The notes: generated from the sequence alone by a model not told the origin. 15,126 bases of DNA from Candidatus Heimdallarchaeota archaeon (GCA_021399405.1 JAAFKL010000159.1:1-15126), one strand, 5' to 3'. Shown: positions 7,377-13,966, counted from the first letter of the stretch. Translations and numbers: made by a program.

Positions 7377-8192
7377 TCATCTACCTTTCTTTTTGTATAA
7401 TTTACCTTTCTCTACTTCTACTAAATCTTTCATAACAATCCTATATTTATCAGCTACATGATCAAAAACAGCTTGTCCTGTTGCAAGACCAATTGGATTA
7501 TCTAAATTCTCTAAGAACTGGAAAAATCTTGAAGGGTTTACTCGGAGTTTATTTCTTGAGATAAAAACTAGTTTCCCAACATGCTTGTATAGTAGTTTAG
7601 GTTGTCTAGCACTAAAATCTTCATTATTTACTACACGATATGTATTAGGAACTAATTCATTAAATTTCCTTGCAAAAGCATAATTTCCAGTTCGCATGGA
7701 ACCATAATTATACATTATCAATTCTATTTCTGGAAATTCTATTTTAAGATCAAATGCACATATAGTCGCCATCGCGCCCCCTTGACTGTGGCCAGTCGTA
7801 TATATACATGCTATATTATTTTGTTCATACTCCTTTCTGACGATTTCTGTAATTTGTTCCTTAATAGTTAGATATGCATATAGAGCACCTTTGTGAACCT
7901 TACTGGGAAAAAATTTTGAATTGTTAGCGTCTTTTGGATATTTCTCCTTAAATGCAATAACTTCAGTGAAGAGATCCTGAATACTCGAAGTCCCACGAAA
8001 TGCAATATATAGATTGTTAGTTTCGGGATCTGTCAAAATGAATAGCTGGGTATCAGTTTCTAAATCGTTGATATGAGCCACTTTATTTAACCCTTCGAAC
8101 TCACTTTGAAATGCATCCCCCTCACGATAAGCTTCCAATGATAGGTTGAGTAGTTTCATAGCTAATTCGTAATCAAAATCGGGATCATCCAC
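7377..8192 (-). CDS. Class 3 lipase-like alpha/beta hydrolase, cytoplasmic
   Basis: The 271-residue protein belongs to the fungal-type class 3 lipases. The nucleophile Ser136 sits in TTGHSQGGAMA, the acid Asp192 in RVVNNEDFSARQP and the histidine His245 in VFDHVADKY, giving a complete Ser-Asp-His triad in the family order. LYIAFRGTSSIQDL at 61-74 carries the conserved FRGT oxyanion-hole strand, and VHKGALYAY (99-107) matches the conserved VHxGF-type region. There is no signal peptide or membrane anchor, so it probably acts inside the cell on lipid or acylglycerol substrates, or as an esterase; the true substrate is unknown. The GTG start is supported by a TATA-like box 26 nt upstream; an ATG one base out of frame at 8194 hits a stop after ten codons. 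A CGAT tandem tract lies between TATA box and start. Confidence 0.9.
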   Translation of the reverse strand: MDDPDFDYELAMKLLNLSLEAYREGDAFQSEFEGLNKVAHINDLETDTQLFILTDPETNNLYIAFRGTSSIQDLFTEVIAFKEKYPKDANNSKFFPSKVHKGALYAYLTIKEQITEIVRKEYEQNNIACIYTTGHSQGGAMATICAFDLKIEFPEIELIMYNYGSMRTGNYAFARKFNELVPNTYRVVNNEDFSARQPKLLYKHVGKLVFISRNKLRVNPSRFFQFLENLDNPIGLATGQAVFDHVADKYRIVMKDLVEVEKGKLYKKKGR

Positions 8193-8200
8193 ATTTCTCT

Positions 8201-8214
8201 ATCGATCGATCGAT
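8201..8214. repeat. ATCG tandem tract in the lipase promoter
   Basis: ATCGATCGATCGAT is both a 4-bp tandem repeat (3.5 units) and a palindrome. It sits exactly between the lipase TATA-like box (8214-8222) and its GTG start (8192), a position where a bound protein could block transcription. A shorter AATCGATCGC occurs at 12717-12724. A regulatory role is inference. Confidence 0.4.
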
Positions 8215-8222
8215 TTTTAATA
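8214..8222 (-). promoter_or_regulatory. TATA-like box of the lipase gene
   Basis: TATTAAAAA on the minus strand is centred about 26 nt before the GTG at 8192, consistent with a leaderless transcript. Confidence 0.5.
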
Positions 8223-8418
8223 TCTATCGCAGACTAGATCCAATAATTCATGATAGAAAAAAGTATACCTATTTCAAATCTATTTCCAATTGTTTTCAGT
8301 AATTAGCATATGTAGGGTAACCATATTACTGATTTAGTGAAATTCTGTACTTCCCAAATCTTCTTCATGAAATTCTAGTTTATGGTATAATGGAACTTTC
8401 CAATAATTTAATAATAAG

Positions 8419-8427
8419 GTATAAACT
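8419..8427 (+). promoter_or_regulatory. Possible TATA-like box of the pterin operon
   Basis: GGTATAAAC is centred about 45 nt before the folE ATG, implying a leader of roughly 18 nt. No Shine-Dalgarno site is evident before folE. A second GGTATAA lies at 8384-8390. Confidence 0.35.
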
Positions 8428-8467
8428 TCAAAGTTAGTACCCTGCAATTCAGCATAGATACTGATTC

Positions 8468-9073
8468 ATGGAGAAGATTAGACTGGAATACAGAACTGAA
8501 ACACCAACAGCCCAAATCGAAGACTTAATTCGAGGTCTATTGGAACTATTAGGCGAAGATCCTGAAAGAGAAGGATTAATCAAGACCCCCCACCGAGTGG
8601 CAGCAATGTACGCAGAACTCTTGGAGGGATACAACAAAGATATTACCAAAGTTGTCAATGGGGCCTTATATGATGTAGATGTCTCAGATGGGGAGATGAT
8701 TATTGTCGACAATATTACATATGATTCGATATGTGAGCACCATTTATTACCATTTTCAGGTAAGGCGCATGTTGCTTACATACCCGGCGAAAAGATTATC
8801 GGCCTTAGCAAGATACCTCGCATAGTCGATGTTTTTGCTAGAAGATTGCAGGTCCAAGAACGGGTAACTAATCAAATTGCGGATTGTATCAATGAGATAC
8901 TAAATCCAGCAGGAGTAATTGTAGTAATGGCTGGTCATCATTCTTGTAGCTCACTTCGAGGTGTAAAAAAACATGGAGTTAACATGAAGACTATTGCCAG
9001 TCGTGGAGAATTTGTTGATAACAGACAATTACGTAATGAATTTTTCCAGCTATTAAAAACGTCATCCGATTGA
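8468..9073 (+). CDS. folE: GTP cyclohydrolase I (type IA, FolE)
   Basis: The 201-residue enzyme converts GTP to 7,8-dihydroneopterin triphosphate, the first step of pterin and folate synthesis. The zinc ligands of the E. coli enzyme (Cys110, His113, Cys181) map to Cys89 and His92 in SICEHHLLPF and Cys160 in GHHSCSSLRG; the catalytic histidines map to His91 and His158. EDPEREGLIKTPHRVA (30-45), PGEKIIGLSKIPRIVD (106-121) and the VQERVTNQIA helix (129-138) are standard family blocks. The length is normal for the homodecameric bacterial/eukaryotic type and unlike the archaeal MptA/GCYH-IB enzymes. It is the first gene of the operon with the SDR, folB and folK. Its TGA stop is followed in the same frame by seven sense codons and then the TTG start of the next gene. 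Confidence 0.96.
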   Translation: MEKIRLEYRTETPTAQIEDLIRGLLELLGEDPEREGLIKTPHRVAAMYAELLEGYNKDITKVVNGALYDVDVSDGEMIIVDNITYDSICEHHLLPFSGKAHVAYIPGEKIIGLSKIPRIVDVFARRLQVQERVTNQIADCINEILNPAGVIVVMAGHHSCSSLRGVKKHGVNMKTIASRGEFVDNRQLRNEFFQLLKTSSD

Positions 9074-9083
9074 ATTTCCATTT

Positions 9084-9087
9084 GGTG
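9084..9087 (+). promoter_or_regulatory. Shine-Dalgarno-like GGTG before the SDR start
   Basis: GGTG ends 7 nt before the TTG at 9095. It is complementary to the 16S anti-SD core and supports this otherwise weak TTG as the start of the second operon gene. Confidence 0.4.
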
Positions 9088-9094
9088 TAAATAT

Positions 9095-9865
9095 TTGAAT
9101 ATAGAAAATAAATGGGCATTAGTTACAGGAGCAGCACGTAGAGTTGGAAAAAATATCGCAGAAACCCTGAGCAAAAACGGATCCAACATATTCCTTCACT
9201 ACGGAAGATCTGAAGAAGCGGCTATTAAGACAGCGAATGAGCTTGGAGAAAATGGATCCGAAGTTATTTTAATTCAAGGAAATCTTGGTGAACCAAAAGA
9301 AATAGAAGCCATGTTTTCGGCTATCCAAGAAACAGGAAATAACTTGGATATCACGGTGAATAGTGCAGCTTCATTCATGAAAAAAGAAATTAAAGATACC
9401 AAAGTTGAACAGTGGGATTCCGTTCAAAACACCAATCTAAGGGCACCTTTTCTTGTGGCAAAAAAATCTGCTGAAATGATGATGAATAATGGTGGGACTG
9501 AGAAAGGGAATATAATTTTTATTGCAGATCTAAGCGGAGTTTTCACTTGGAATGGCTATGCTTCACATGGAGTGAGTAAAGCAGGAATTATCCATTTAAC
9601 CAAAAGTTTTGCTTATGAGTTTGCTCCAGATATTCGTGTCAATGGTGTAATTCCAGGATTAATCCTCCCCCCTCCTAGTTTGACAGTAGCTGATAAGGAA
9701 TGGAAATCAATGATTGAAAATATCCCGCTAAAGAGGGATGGGAATCCCCAATATGTTAGTGATACAATTCTATTCATGCTAAAAAACGACTTCATGACTG
9801 GTAACTTAATTTATGTAGATGGAGGAGAGCATCTCGTAGGTAACATTAACCACACGGGGAAATAA
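9095..9865 (+). CDS. PTR1-like short-chain dehydrogenase, probable pterin reductase, with His at the catalytic Tyr position
   Basis: The 256-residue Rossmann-fold SDR starts at TTG (no ATG or GTG is available after the folE stop; a GGTG site precedes it). TGAARRVG at 11-18 fits the TGxxxRxG cofactor motif that distinguishes pteridine reductases (PTR1, FolM) from ordinary SDRs, and HYGRS (35-39) contains a basic residue suited to NADPH. Asn114 (QNTNLRAPF), Asp145 (IADLSG) and Lys162 (HGVSKAG) can be placed. Relative to Leishmania PTR1 (Asp181, Tyr191, Tyr194, Lys198), Asp145 and Tyr155 match Asp181 and Tyr191, but His158 stands where the catalytic Tyr194 is expected. RVNGVIPGLILPP at 181-193 resembles bacterial PTR1-like SDRs. 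The operon position suggests reduction of dihydropterin or dihydrofolate-like substrates; altered chemistry is possible. Confidence 0.85.
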   Translation: MNIENKWALVTGAARRVGKNIAETLSKNGSNIFLHYGRSEEAAIKTANELGENGSEVILIQGNLGEPKEIEAMFSAIQETGNNLDITVNSAASFMKKEIKDTKVEQWDSVQNTNLRAPFLVAKKSAEMMMNNGGTEKGNIIFIADLSGVFTWNGYASHGVSKAGIIHLTKSFAYEFAPDIRVNGVIPGLILPPPSLTVADKEWKSMIENIPLKRDGNPQYVSDTILFMLKNDFMTGNLIYVDGGEHLVGNINHTGK

Positions 9866-9869
9866 TTGA

Positions 9870-10232
9870 ATGAATAGAGCAGATAAAATAATAATCAAAG
9901 ATCTATTACTTAGAGGTATCATTGGAATAAATGAATGGGAGCGAAACGTGAAGCAGGATATCCTTGTCAATATTGTTTTGACCATTGATTTAACTAATGC
10001 TGGGAAGACAGACAGTGTTGATGACACTTTGAATTATCGATCCTTAAATAAGGAATTAATTCAGTTAGTAGAAAATTCATCGTTTTATCTTGTGGAGAAG
10101 CTTGCTACATCAATTGCTGATTTATGTTTAACTAATCAACGAGTAGACAGCGTAAGAGTAAGAGTAGAAAAACCAATGGCATTACGGTTTGCAAAATCTG
10201 TAGGTGTAGAAATTGAAAGAGGTCGCAAGTAG
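9870..10232 (+). CDS. folB: Dihydroneopterin aldolase (FolB)
   Basis: The 120-residue enzyme cleaves 7,8-dihydroneopterin to 6-hydroxymethyl-7,8-dihydropterin and glycolaldehyde. Substrate-binding and catalytic residues of the family can be placed: Glu22 (INEWERN), Tyr56 (DTLNYRSL), Glu76 (YLVEKLA) and the catalytic Lys101 (RVEKPMAL). The length matches the standard homo-octameric enzyme of the tunnelling fold shared with FolE. The ATG lies 4 nt after the SDR stop, and the 3' end overlaps folK by 20 nt, so the genes are surely co-transcribed. This is the bacterial/eukaryotic FolB, not the archaeal MptD aldolase used by methanogens. DHNA can also act as an epimerase to dihydromonapterin, which would suit the neighbouring pterin reductase. 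Confidence 0.93.
   Translation: MNRADKIIIKDLLLRGIIGINEWERNVKQDILVNIVLTIDLTNAGKTDSVDDTLNYRSLNKELIQLVENSSFYLVEKLATSIADLCLTNQRVDSVRVRVEKPMALRFAKSVGVEIERGRK
10202..10206 (+). promoter_or_regulatory. Shine-Dalgarno-like AGGTG before folK
   Basis: AGGTG lies inside the 3' end of folB, 6 nt before the TTG at 10213. It supports that TTG, which is the only possible start before the conserved SLGSN motif. Confidence 0.45.
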
Positions 10233-10743
10233 GAGTAAGAAACCACTATTCATATCTCTAGGAAGCAACATCAATACATTAGAAAATGTAAATTCTGCTT
10301 TAAATTATTTAGAAGAAGAATTTGGAAAAATCAAAATCTCTAACTTTTATCAATCACCAGCAATTCTTGGTTCATCGAATAATGATAACCAAGCAGATTA
10401 TCTTAATGCTGCAATTCTAGCTGAATCCAATCTCGAAAGTGAGTTCATTAAATTCGATATTTTAAGAAAAATCGAGAAGAAACTAAATAGAATAAGAACG
10501 GTTGATAAATTTGCATCTCGCACGATAGATCTTGACATAGCATTATATGGCTCCATTGTTAAAAATACAGAGAATATTATTATCCCAGATCCAGATATAA
10601 TGACTCATACGCATGTAATATATCCACTCTGTGATCTTGATCCTGATTTTATTCATCCTGTCAGAAAATTAACATTAAGAGCAATTAAATCAACTATGAA
10701 CAATTCTAATGTCATTCTTTTGGGGTATGATGAGCTTGATTAG
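10213..10743 (+). CDS. folK: 6-hydroxymethyl-7,8-dihydropterin pyrophosphokinase (HPPK, FolK)
   Basis: The 176-residue enzyme transfers pyrophosphate from ATP to 6-hydroxymethyl-7,8-dihydropterin. FISLGSNI (13-20) is the N-terminal family signature. RKIEKKLNRIR (85-95) is the pterin/ATP-binding helix and loop, SRTIDLDIALYG (102-113) carries the two Mg-binding aspartates Asp106 and Asp108 (Asp95 and Asp97 in E. coli), and YPLCDLDPDFIHPV (137-150) matches the C-terminal block. The usual LPHP loop before it reads IPDPDIMTHTH (124-134), a mild departure. The start is TTG with an AGGTG site, overlapping folB by 20 nt. It is the last gene of the operon; the expected partner dihydropteroate synthase (folP) is not in the window, so the final product may be completed by genes elsewhere. 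Confidence 0.92.
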   Translation: MKEVASRSKKPLFISLGSNINTLENVNSALNYLEEEFGKIKISNFYQSPAILGSSNNDNQADYLNAAILAESNLESEFIKFDILRKIEKKLNRIRTVDKFASRTIDLDIALYGSIVKNTENIIIPDPDIMTHTHVIYPLCDLDPDFIHPVRKLTLRAIKSTMNNSNVILLGYDELD

Positions 10744-10791
10744 GCTATATTCGGGGCATCTAGTAAATTAGTAAGTTTAAATAATGAGAAA

Positions 10792-10800
10792 GTATATATT
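10792..10800 (+). promoter_or_regulatory. TATA-like box of the beta-helix protein gene
   Basis: GTATATATT is centred about 34 nt before the ATG at 10830, implying a leader of only a few nucleotides. Confidence 0.5.
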
Positions 10801-10829
10801 CAAGCAACAACTAAATAGTTTGAAACTCA

Positions 10830-11141
10830 ATGTTCGATGCTCTACCGTTTCCACATCTCTCAAAAGATATTAAGGCGCACAGCACAGCTACATTCGTCGG
10901 GGGAGTATTCCTTGCTGAGGGTTGTGAAGTTGGTGAAAATTGTATTGTTGACGGAAGTAAGTTCCGGATAACCATAAAATCGAATTGCAAGATAGGAAAA
11001 AATACCAAAATAATTGCAGAATTAGATAAAATAGAAATCGGTCCAAATGTGATTATTGGGGATAATTGCGTCATATCCTCATCGATAGAGGAAAATTCGT
11101 TTATTGAAAATGATCAAACAATCCTATCTAACTACAATTAA
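10830..11141 (+). CDS. Small left-handed beta-helix (hexapeptide repeat) protein
   Basis: The 103-residue protein shows the six-residue periodicity of left-handed parallel beta-helices from about residue 19 onward, for example VGENCIVDGSKF, KIGKNTKIIA and IEIGPNVIIGDNCV. Such folds occur in acyltransferases, nucleotidyltransferase C-terminal domains and gamma-carbonic anhydrases. At about five coils it is much shorter than those enzymes (usually 160 residues or more), it lacks the three metal-binding histidines of gamma-carbonic anhydrase, and it has no C-terminal helix. It may be a minimal scaffold that trimerises, or a subunit that caps a partner. The N-terminus MFDALPFPHLSKDI may form a short lead-in. 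It has its own TATA-like box, so it is probably a single-gene unit. The function is unknown. Confidence 0.75.
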   Translation: MFDALPFPHLSKDIKAHSTATFVGGVFLAEGCEVGENCIVDGSKFRITIKSNCKIGKNTKIIAELDKIEIGPNVIIGDNCVISSSIEENSFIENDQTILSNYN

Positions 11142-11212
11142 ATTGAATTGCATAAAACACCATAAATAATTCAAGATTAAGGTTCTTATGTCAATATTTA
11201 ATTTCCTTAAAA

Positions 11213-11222
11213 TAATTTAAAT
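11213..11222 (+). promoter_or_regulatory. Possible TATA-like box of the Nudix-MBL gene
   Basis: AATTTAAATT is centred about 36 nt before the ATG at 11253, leaving a leader of around 9 nt. Confidence 0.4.
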
Positions 11223-11252
11223 TGACACCAATTTACTCCAAAGGTCAATTAA

Positions 11253-12665
11253 ATGAACTCAGAAGATAATGTTCAGAGAATAAAAGCTGCTACAATAATA
11301 TTTGAAAGATCAAATGGTGATGTTTTATTATGTGAACGAAGTAAAAATGTAAGTTTCTTCCCAGGATTCTTCGTATTTCCCGGAGGTAAAATTGATGAAA
11401 AAATGGATGATACTTGGATTGGAAATGAGGATGAAGTTGTAGACACAATAATTCGTGAAATTTACGAAGAAGTCGGATTGATTGGATCTAGTACTCGCAT
11501 AGTTCCCGCAGGTGAAAGATCTGCTGATGATTTTGCAGATCTAAAAGGACACTCGAAAATCCAAAATTATGGTAAAGAAATAACCTTCATAGGGAGACGT
11601 GAAACACCTCCATTTAGACTAAAAATATTTGATACTGCATATTTCATTTGCAACAAAGACTTTGTAGATGATCAGCATCCTGAACCTGATGATTATGAAA
11701 TCGTTTCCTTACGTTGGATACAACCGAACGATGCTATAAAACAATGGGAGAAAGGAGATTTAAAACTACCACCCCCTACTTTACATGTTCTTAGATTGAT
11801 GGTGGACAATAGAGAAAATATGGAGTATATTTCTTTGGTGGAAACTGACTTGCCAATCGGATTGCAGACTAAAGTAGAAGTATCACCAGGCATAACCGTA
11901 GTACCTATTTCCTCAAATACAATCCCTCCGTTTTTCAATACCAATCTTGTAACTGTAGAATCAGATGCACAATGTCTAATTGTGGATCCTGGAGCAAATG
12001 AGATTGCAAAAGATCATCTAAGGCAATTACTTCTTGCATTACCTTCAGAACCTAAAGTGTTTATCACCCACGCTCACACAGATCATTGGGACGGATTGGA
12101 TATAGTAGAAGAAATCTATCCAAATGTCACTGTTTATGGTCATCAAAAGATGTTGACTAAGATTAAAACTTCACTTAAGACTCAACAAGTTTTCAACGAA
12201 GTAATATTGGTAGGAAATCGGAACCTCGAAGCAATTCATACACCAGGTCACACTGATGACCATATGTCTCTTTTCGATGCATTGACAAAAACAATCATAG
12301 CAGGAGATCATGTCGTTGGATGGGGTTCTGCAGTTTTGAGTCCATCAAATGGAGATATGATATCATATTTAGATACATGTCAATTATTAATCAATCTAGA
12401 TCCAAAATTAATCATCCCCGCACATGGTCCGCCAAATTTTAATCCTGTAAAATTACTGAAAAATTATATTTCACATAGATTAGAGCGTGAGGCTGCAATA
12501 TTGAATGCAATCGAAGCTGGAAATGAAACGCTTGATGAAATTGTTAAAGTCGTTTATCAAGATGTACCTCAATCGATGTGGGAATTTGCTAAAAGTAATA
12601 TTTTACTTCATATTAGAAAATTAGTTACTGAGGATGAAACTGATGTGAATTTTGATTTTATGTGA
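11253..12665 (+). CDS. Nudix hydrolase fused to a LACTB2-like metallo-beta-lactamase-fold hydrolase
   Basis: The 470-residue protein combines two hydrolases. Residues about 10-185 form a Nudix domain: FPGFFVFPGGKID (36-48) and REIYEEVGL (68-76) are the two halves of the Nudix box, with metal-binding Glu69, Glu72 and Glu73. About ten extra residues separate the halves, as in NUDT19/RP2-type enzymes that cleave CoA esters. Residues about 205-400 form an MBL domain with a full metal site: THAHTDHWDG (His273, His275, Asp277, His278), PGHTDDH (His333), AGDHVVG (Asp352) and IPAHGPP (His391). Residues 405-460 resemble the winged-helix tail of LACTB2-like enzymes. LACTB2 is an endoribonuclease, while other relatives are thioesterases or glyoxalase-like hydrolases, so the MBL substrate is open. 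The fusion suggests sequential handling of one metabolite, possibly a CoA thioester. The gene stands alone with its own promoter. Confidence 0.9.
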   Translation: MNSEDNVQRIKAATIIFERSNGDVLLCERSKNVSFFPGFFVFPGGKIDEKMDDTWIGNEDEVVDTIIREIYEEVGLIGSSTRIVPAGERSADDFADLKGHSKIQNYGKEITFIGRRETPPFRLKIFDTAYFICNKDFVDDQHPEPDDYEIVSLRWIQPNDAIKQWEKGDLKLPPPTLHVLRLMVDNRENMEYISLVETDLPIGLQTKVEVSPGITVVPISSNTIPPFFNTNLVTVESDAQCLIVDPGANEIAKDHLRQLLLALPSEPKVFITHAHTDHWDGLDIVEEIYPNVTVYGHQKMLTKIKTSLKTQQVFNEVILVGNRNLEAIHTPGHTDDHMSLFDALTKTIIAGDHVVGWGSAVLSPSNGDMISYLDTCQLLINLDPKLIIPAHGPPNFNPVKLLKNYISHRLEREAAILNAIEAGNETLDEIVKVVYQDVPQSMWEFAKSNILLHIRKLVTEDETDVNFDFM

Positions 12666-12742
12666 AATAGGTAATTTAGGTGTCAATTTATTTGGACAGA
12701 TACTTTCAAAAATCAATCGATCGCTATTTATGAAAGATATTG

Positions 12743-12763
12743 TAAATCCGGCAATTGGATTTA
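12743..12763. repeat. 7-bp inverted repeat upstream of the membrane-protein gene
   Basis: TAAATCC and GGATTTA form perfect 7-bp arms around GGCAATT. The repeat lies about 17 bp before the TATA-like box at 12780, a position suited to an activator or repressor site. It lacks the T-run expected of a terminator for the upstream Nudix-MBL gene. Confidence 0.35.
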
Positions 12764-12779
12764 ATTGAAACTCAAACAC

Positions 12780-12789
12780 CTTTTATATT
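12780..12789 (+). promoter_or_regulatory. TATA-like box of the 242-residue membrane protein gene
   Basis: CTTTTATATT is centred about 23 nt before the ATG at 12808, slightly closer than usual, which fits a leaderless message. Confidence 0.45.
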
Positions 12790-12807
12790 CACTCCAAATA
12801 GGACAGC

Positions 12808-13536
12808 ATGACCAGCGATCAAGAAAAAATATTAATTTCCCAGAAAAAATTAAAGCTAATTGTAGGAGGGATGGGTGTTGGTTTGCCTACTGCCTTATTC
12901 TTAGGTAATTTTTATATTCATAATGTTGAACAGATTCTCGGTTCAATTAGTAGTTACTACCATTCAAGCATGCGAGACGTATTTGTTGGGGTTTTATTTG
13001 CTGTCGGAGTATTCATGATAGCATACGAGGGATATAGTGCAGGAGATAGATTACTGAGTACTTTAGGCGGTTCACTCGCTATCGTTGTGGCTTTATTCCC
13101 CACCACGCCTTCAGGAGATACAAGAGATACTATAGGAACCATCCATCTGGTAGCGGCTGCAGGATTTTTTTTGATATTAGGTATTTTTTGTATGTTCCTC
13201 TTTACTAAATCAGATAGTGAAATTCCAAAGACAGGGAGAAAGAAGATTCGAAATTTCATTTACTATCTTTGTGGTCTATCACTCTTTGCGAGTCTAATCT
13301 TATTAATTCTTACTGAATCATCGATAATGGACAAACCAATAGAGGATTCAACATTTTGGCTTGAATATATTGCTAATACTGCATTTGGAACAGCTTGGTT
13401 GATTAAAGGAGAAGGTATTTTCTTTCTCAATGATGACCCAATTCTTGATATGAGTCCTTGGGAATTGTTGGGCATTCTTATTTTACTTATACTAGGGTTA
13501 GGAAGTGGATTGATGCTTTCTACTATTTTCTTTTAA
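12808..13536 (+). CDS. Multi-pass membrane protein of unknown function
   Basis: The 242-residue protein has six or seven hydrophobic segments at about 18-36, 56-74, 82-98, 110-132, 150-170, 186-206 and 219-241. A conserved-looking block SISSYYHSSMRDVFVG (46-61) at the start of the second segment, ALFPT (95-99) after the third and TIHLVAAAGFF (111-121) in the fourth carry the polar residues Ser49, His52, Asp57 and His113 at membrane boundaries. Membrane proteins with an SxYYH-MRDVFVG block exist in bacteria, and the arrangement recalls membrane hydrolases or DUF998-like proteins, but I cannot assign a family with confidence. No signal peptide cleavage site is seen and the start ATG is supported by a TATA-like box. 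The gene ends 13 nt before the convergent aconitase X small subunit. No function is proposed. Confidence 0.8.
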   Translation: MTSDQEKILISQKKLKLIVGGMGVGLPTALFLGNFYIHNVEQILGSISSYYHSSMRDVFVGVLFAVGVFMIAYEGYSAGDRLLSTLGGSLAIVVALFPTTPSGDTRDTIGTIHLVAAAGFFLILGIFCMFLFTKSDSEIPKTGRKKIRNFIYYLCGLSLFASLILLILTESSIMDKPIEDSTFWLEYIANTAFGTAWLIKGEGIFFLNDDPILDMSPWELLGILILLILGLGSGLMLSTIFF

Positions 13537-13549
13537 TGATCAAATTATT

Positions 13550-13966
13550 CTAAAGAATTTCGACTTTTGATTTTCCCGTATCTATACTTAATTTTATTTT
13601 ATCCCCAGTTTTTATGAAATCAGTCGGATCTGACTCAAAGCCATAAGCCATGGGAATTTGTGCAACACTACATCCTGCGACTGTTCCTTGATCACTTTCT
13701 CTATTAATTATTGCTAAAGGTCCTTTACCATTTTTCATTAAATTAAGGAGTGTATACGGACCGACCGTCGAACCGATACCTCTTGGGAAAACAAAAATCT
13801 TACCATCTATTGAAACTCCATTGAGTTCATGATCTGGTTGGGTTACGGTTCCAGTTTTGGTATCGACAAATCCTAGAAGTGTTATTGGCTCACTAGTTAC
13901 AATGGCCTCTCCTTCAATTGATTGTAAACCCATTGATCGAATAGCTTTACCTATGTGGATACTCAT
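13550..13966 (-). CDS. Aconitase X small subunit (phosphomevalonate dehydratase, DUF126)
   Basis: The 138-residue swivelling domain is the small subunit of split aconitase X. In archaea this two-subunit enzyme dehydrates (R)-5-phosphomevalonate to trans-anhydromevalonate 5-phosphate in the archaeal mevalonate pathway leading to isoprenoid lipids. FPRGIGSTVGPYTL (60-73) carries the conserved Ser66 proposed as the catalytic base in the family; LAIINRES (84-91) and IPMAYGF (104-110) are further conserved blocks. The ATG overlaps the large-subunit stop by 4 nt (ATGA), and a GAGGT Shine-Dalgarno-like site lies 9 nt upstream, so the two are translated from one message. The bacterial relatives act on cis-3-hydroxy-L-proline, but the split form and STVG loop favour the archaeal function. 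Confidence 0.9.
   Translation of the reverse strand: MSIHIGKAIRSMGLQSIEGEAIVTSEPITLLGFVDTKTGTVTQPDHELNGVSIDGKIFVFPRGIGSTVGPYTLLNLMKNGKGPLAIINRESDQGTVAGCSVAQIPMAYGFESDPTDFIKTGDKIKLSIDTGKSKVEIL

Noticed and set aside
8938..9189. Minus-strand ORF spanning the folE-SDR junction
   Set aside because: It is antisense to two genes with full family motifs and has no promoter or recognisable domain.
8468..9865. FolE-SDR fusion by readthrough of the TGA at 9071-9073
   Set aside because: The two genes are in the same frame with only sense codons between, but the SDR has a plausible GGTG-preceded TTG start and no recoding signal was seen.
10830..11141. Gamma-carbonic anhydrase
   Set aside because: The hexapeptide repeats fit, but the metal-binding histidines are missing and the protein is far too short.
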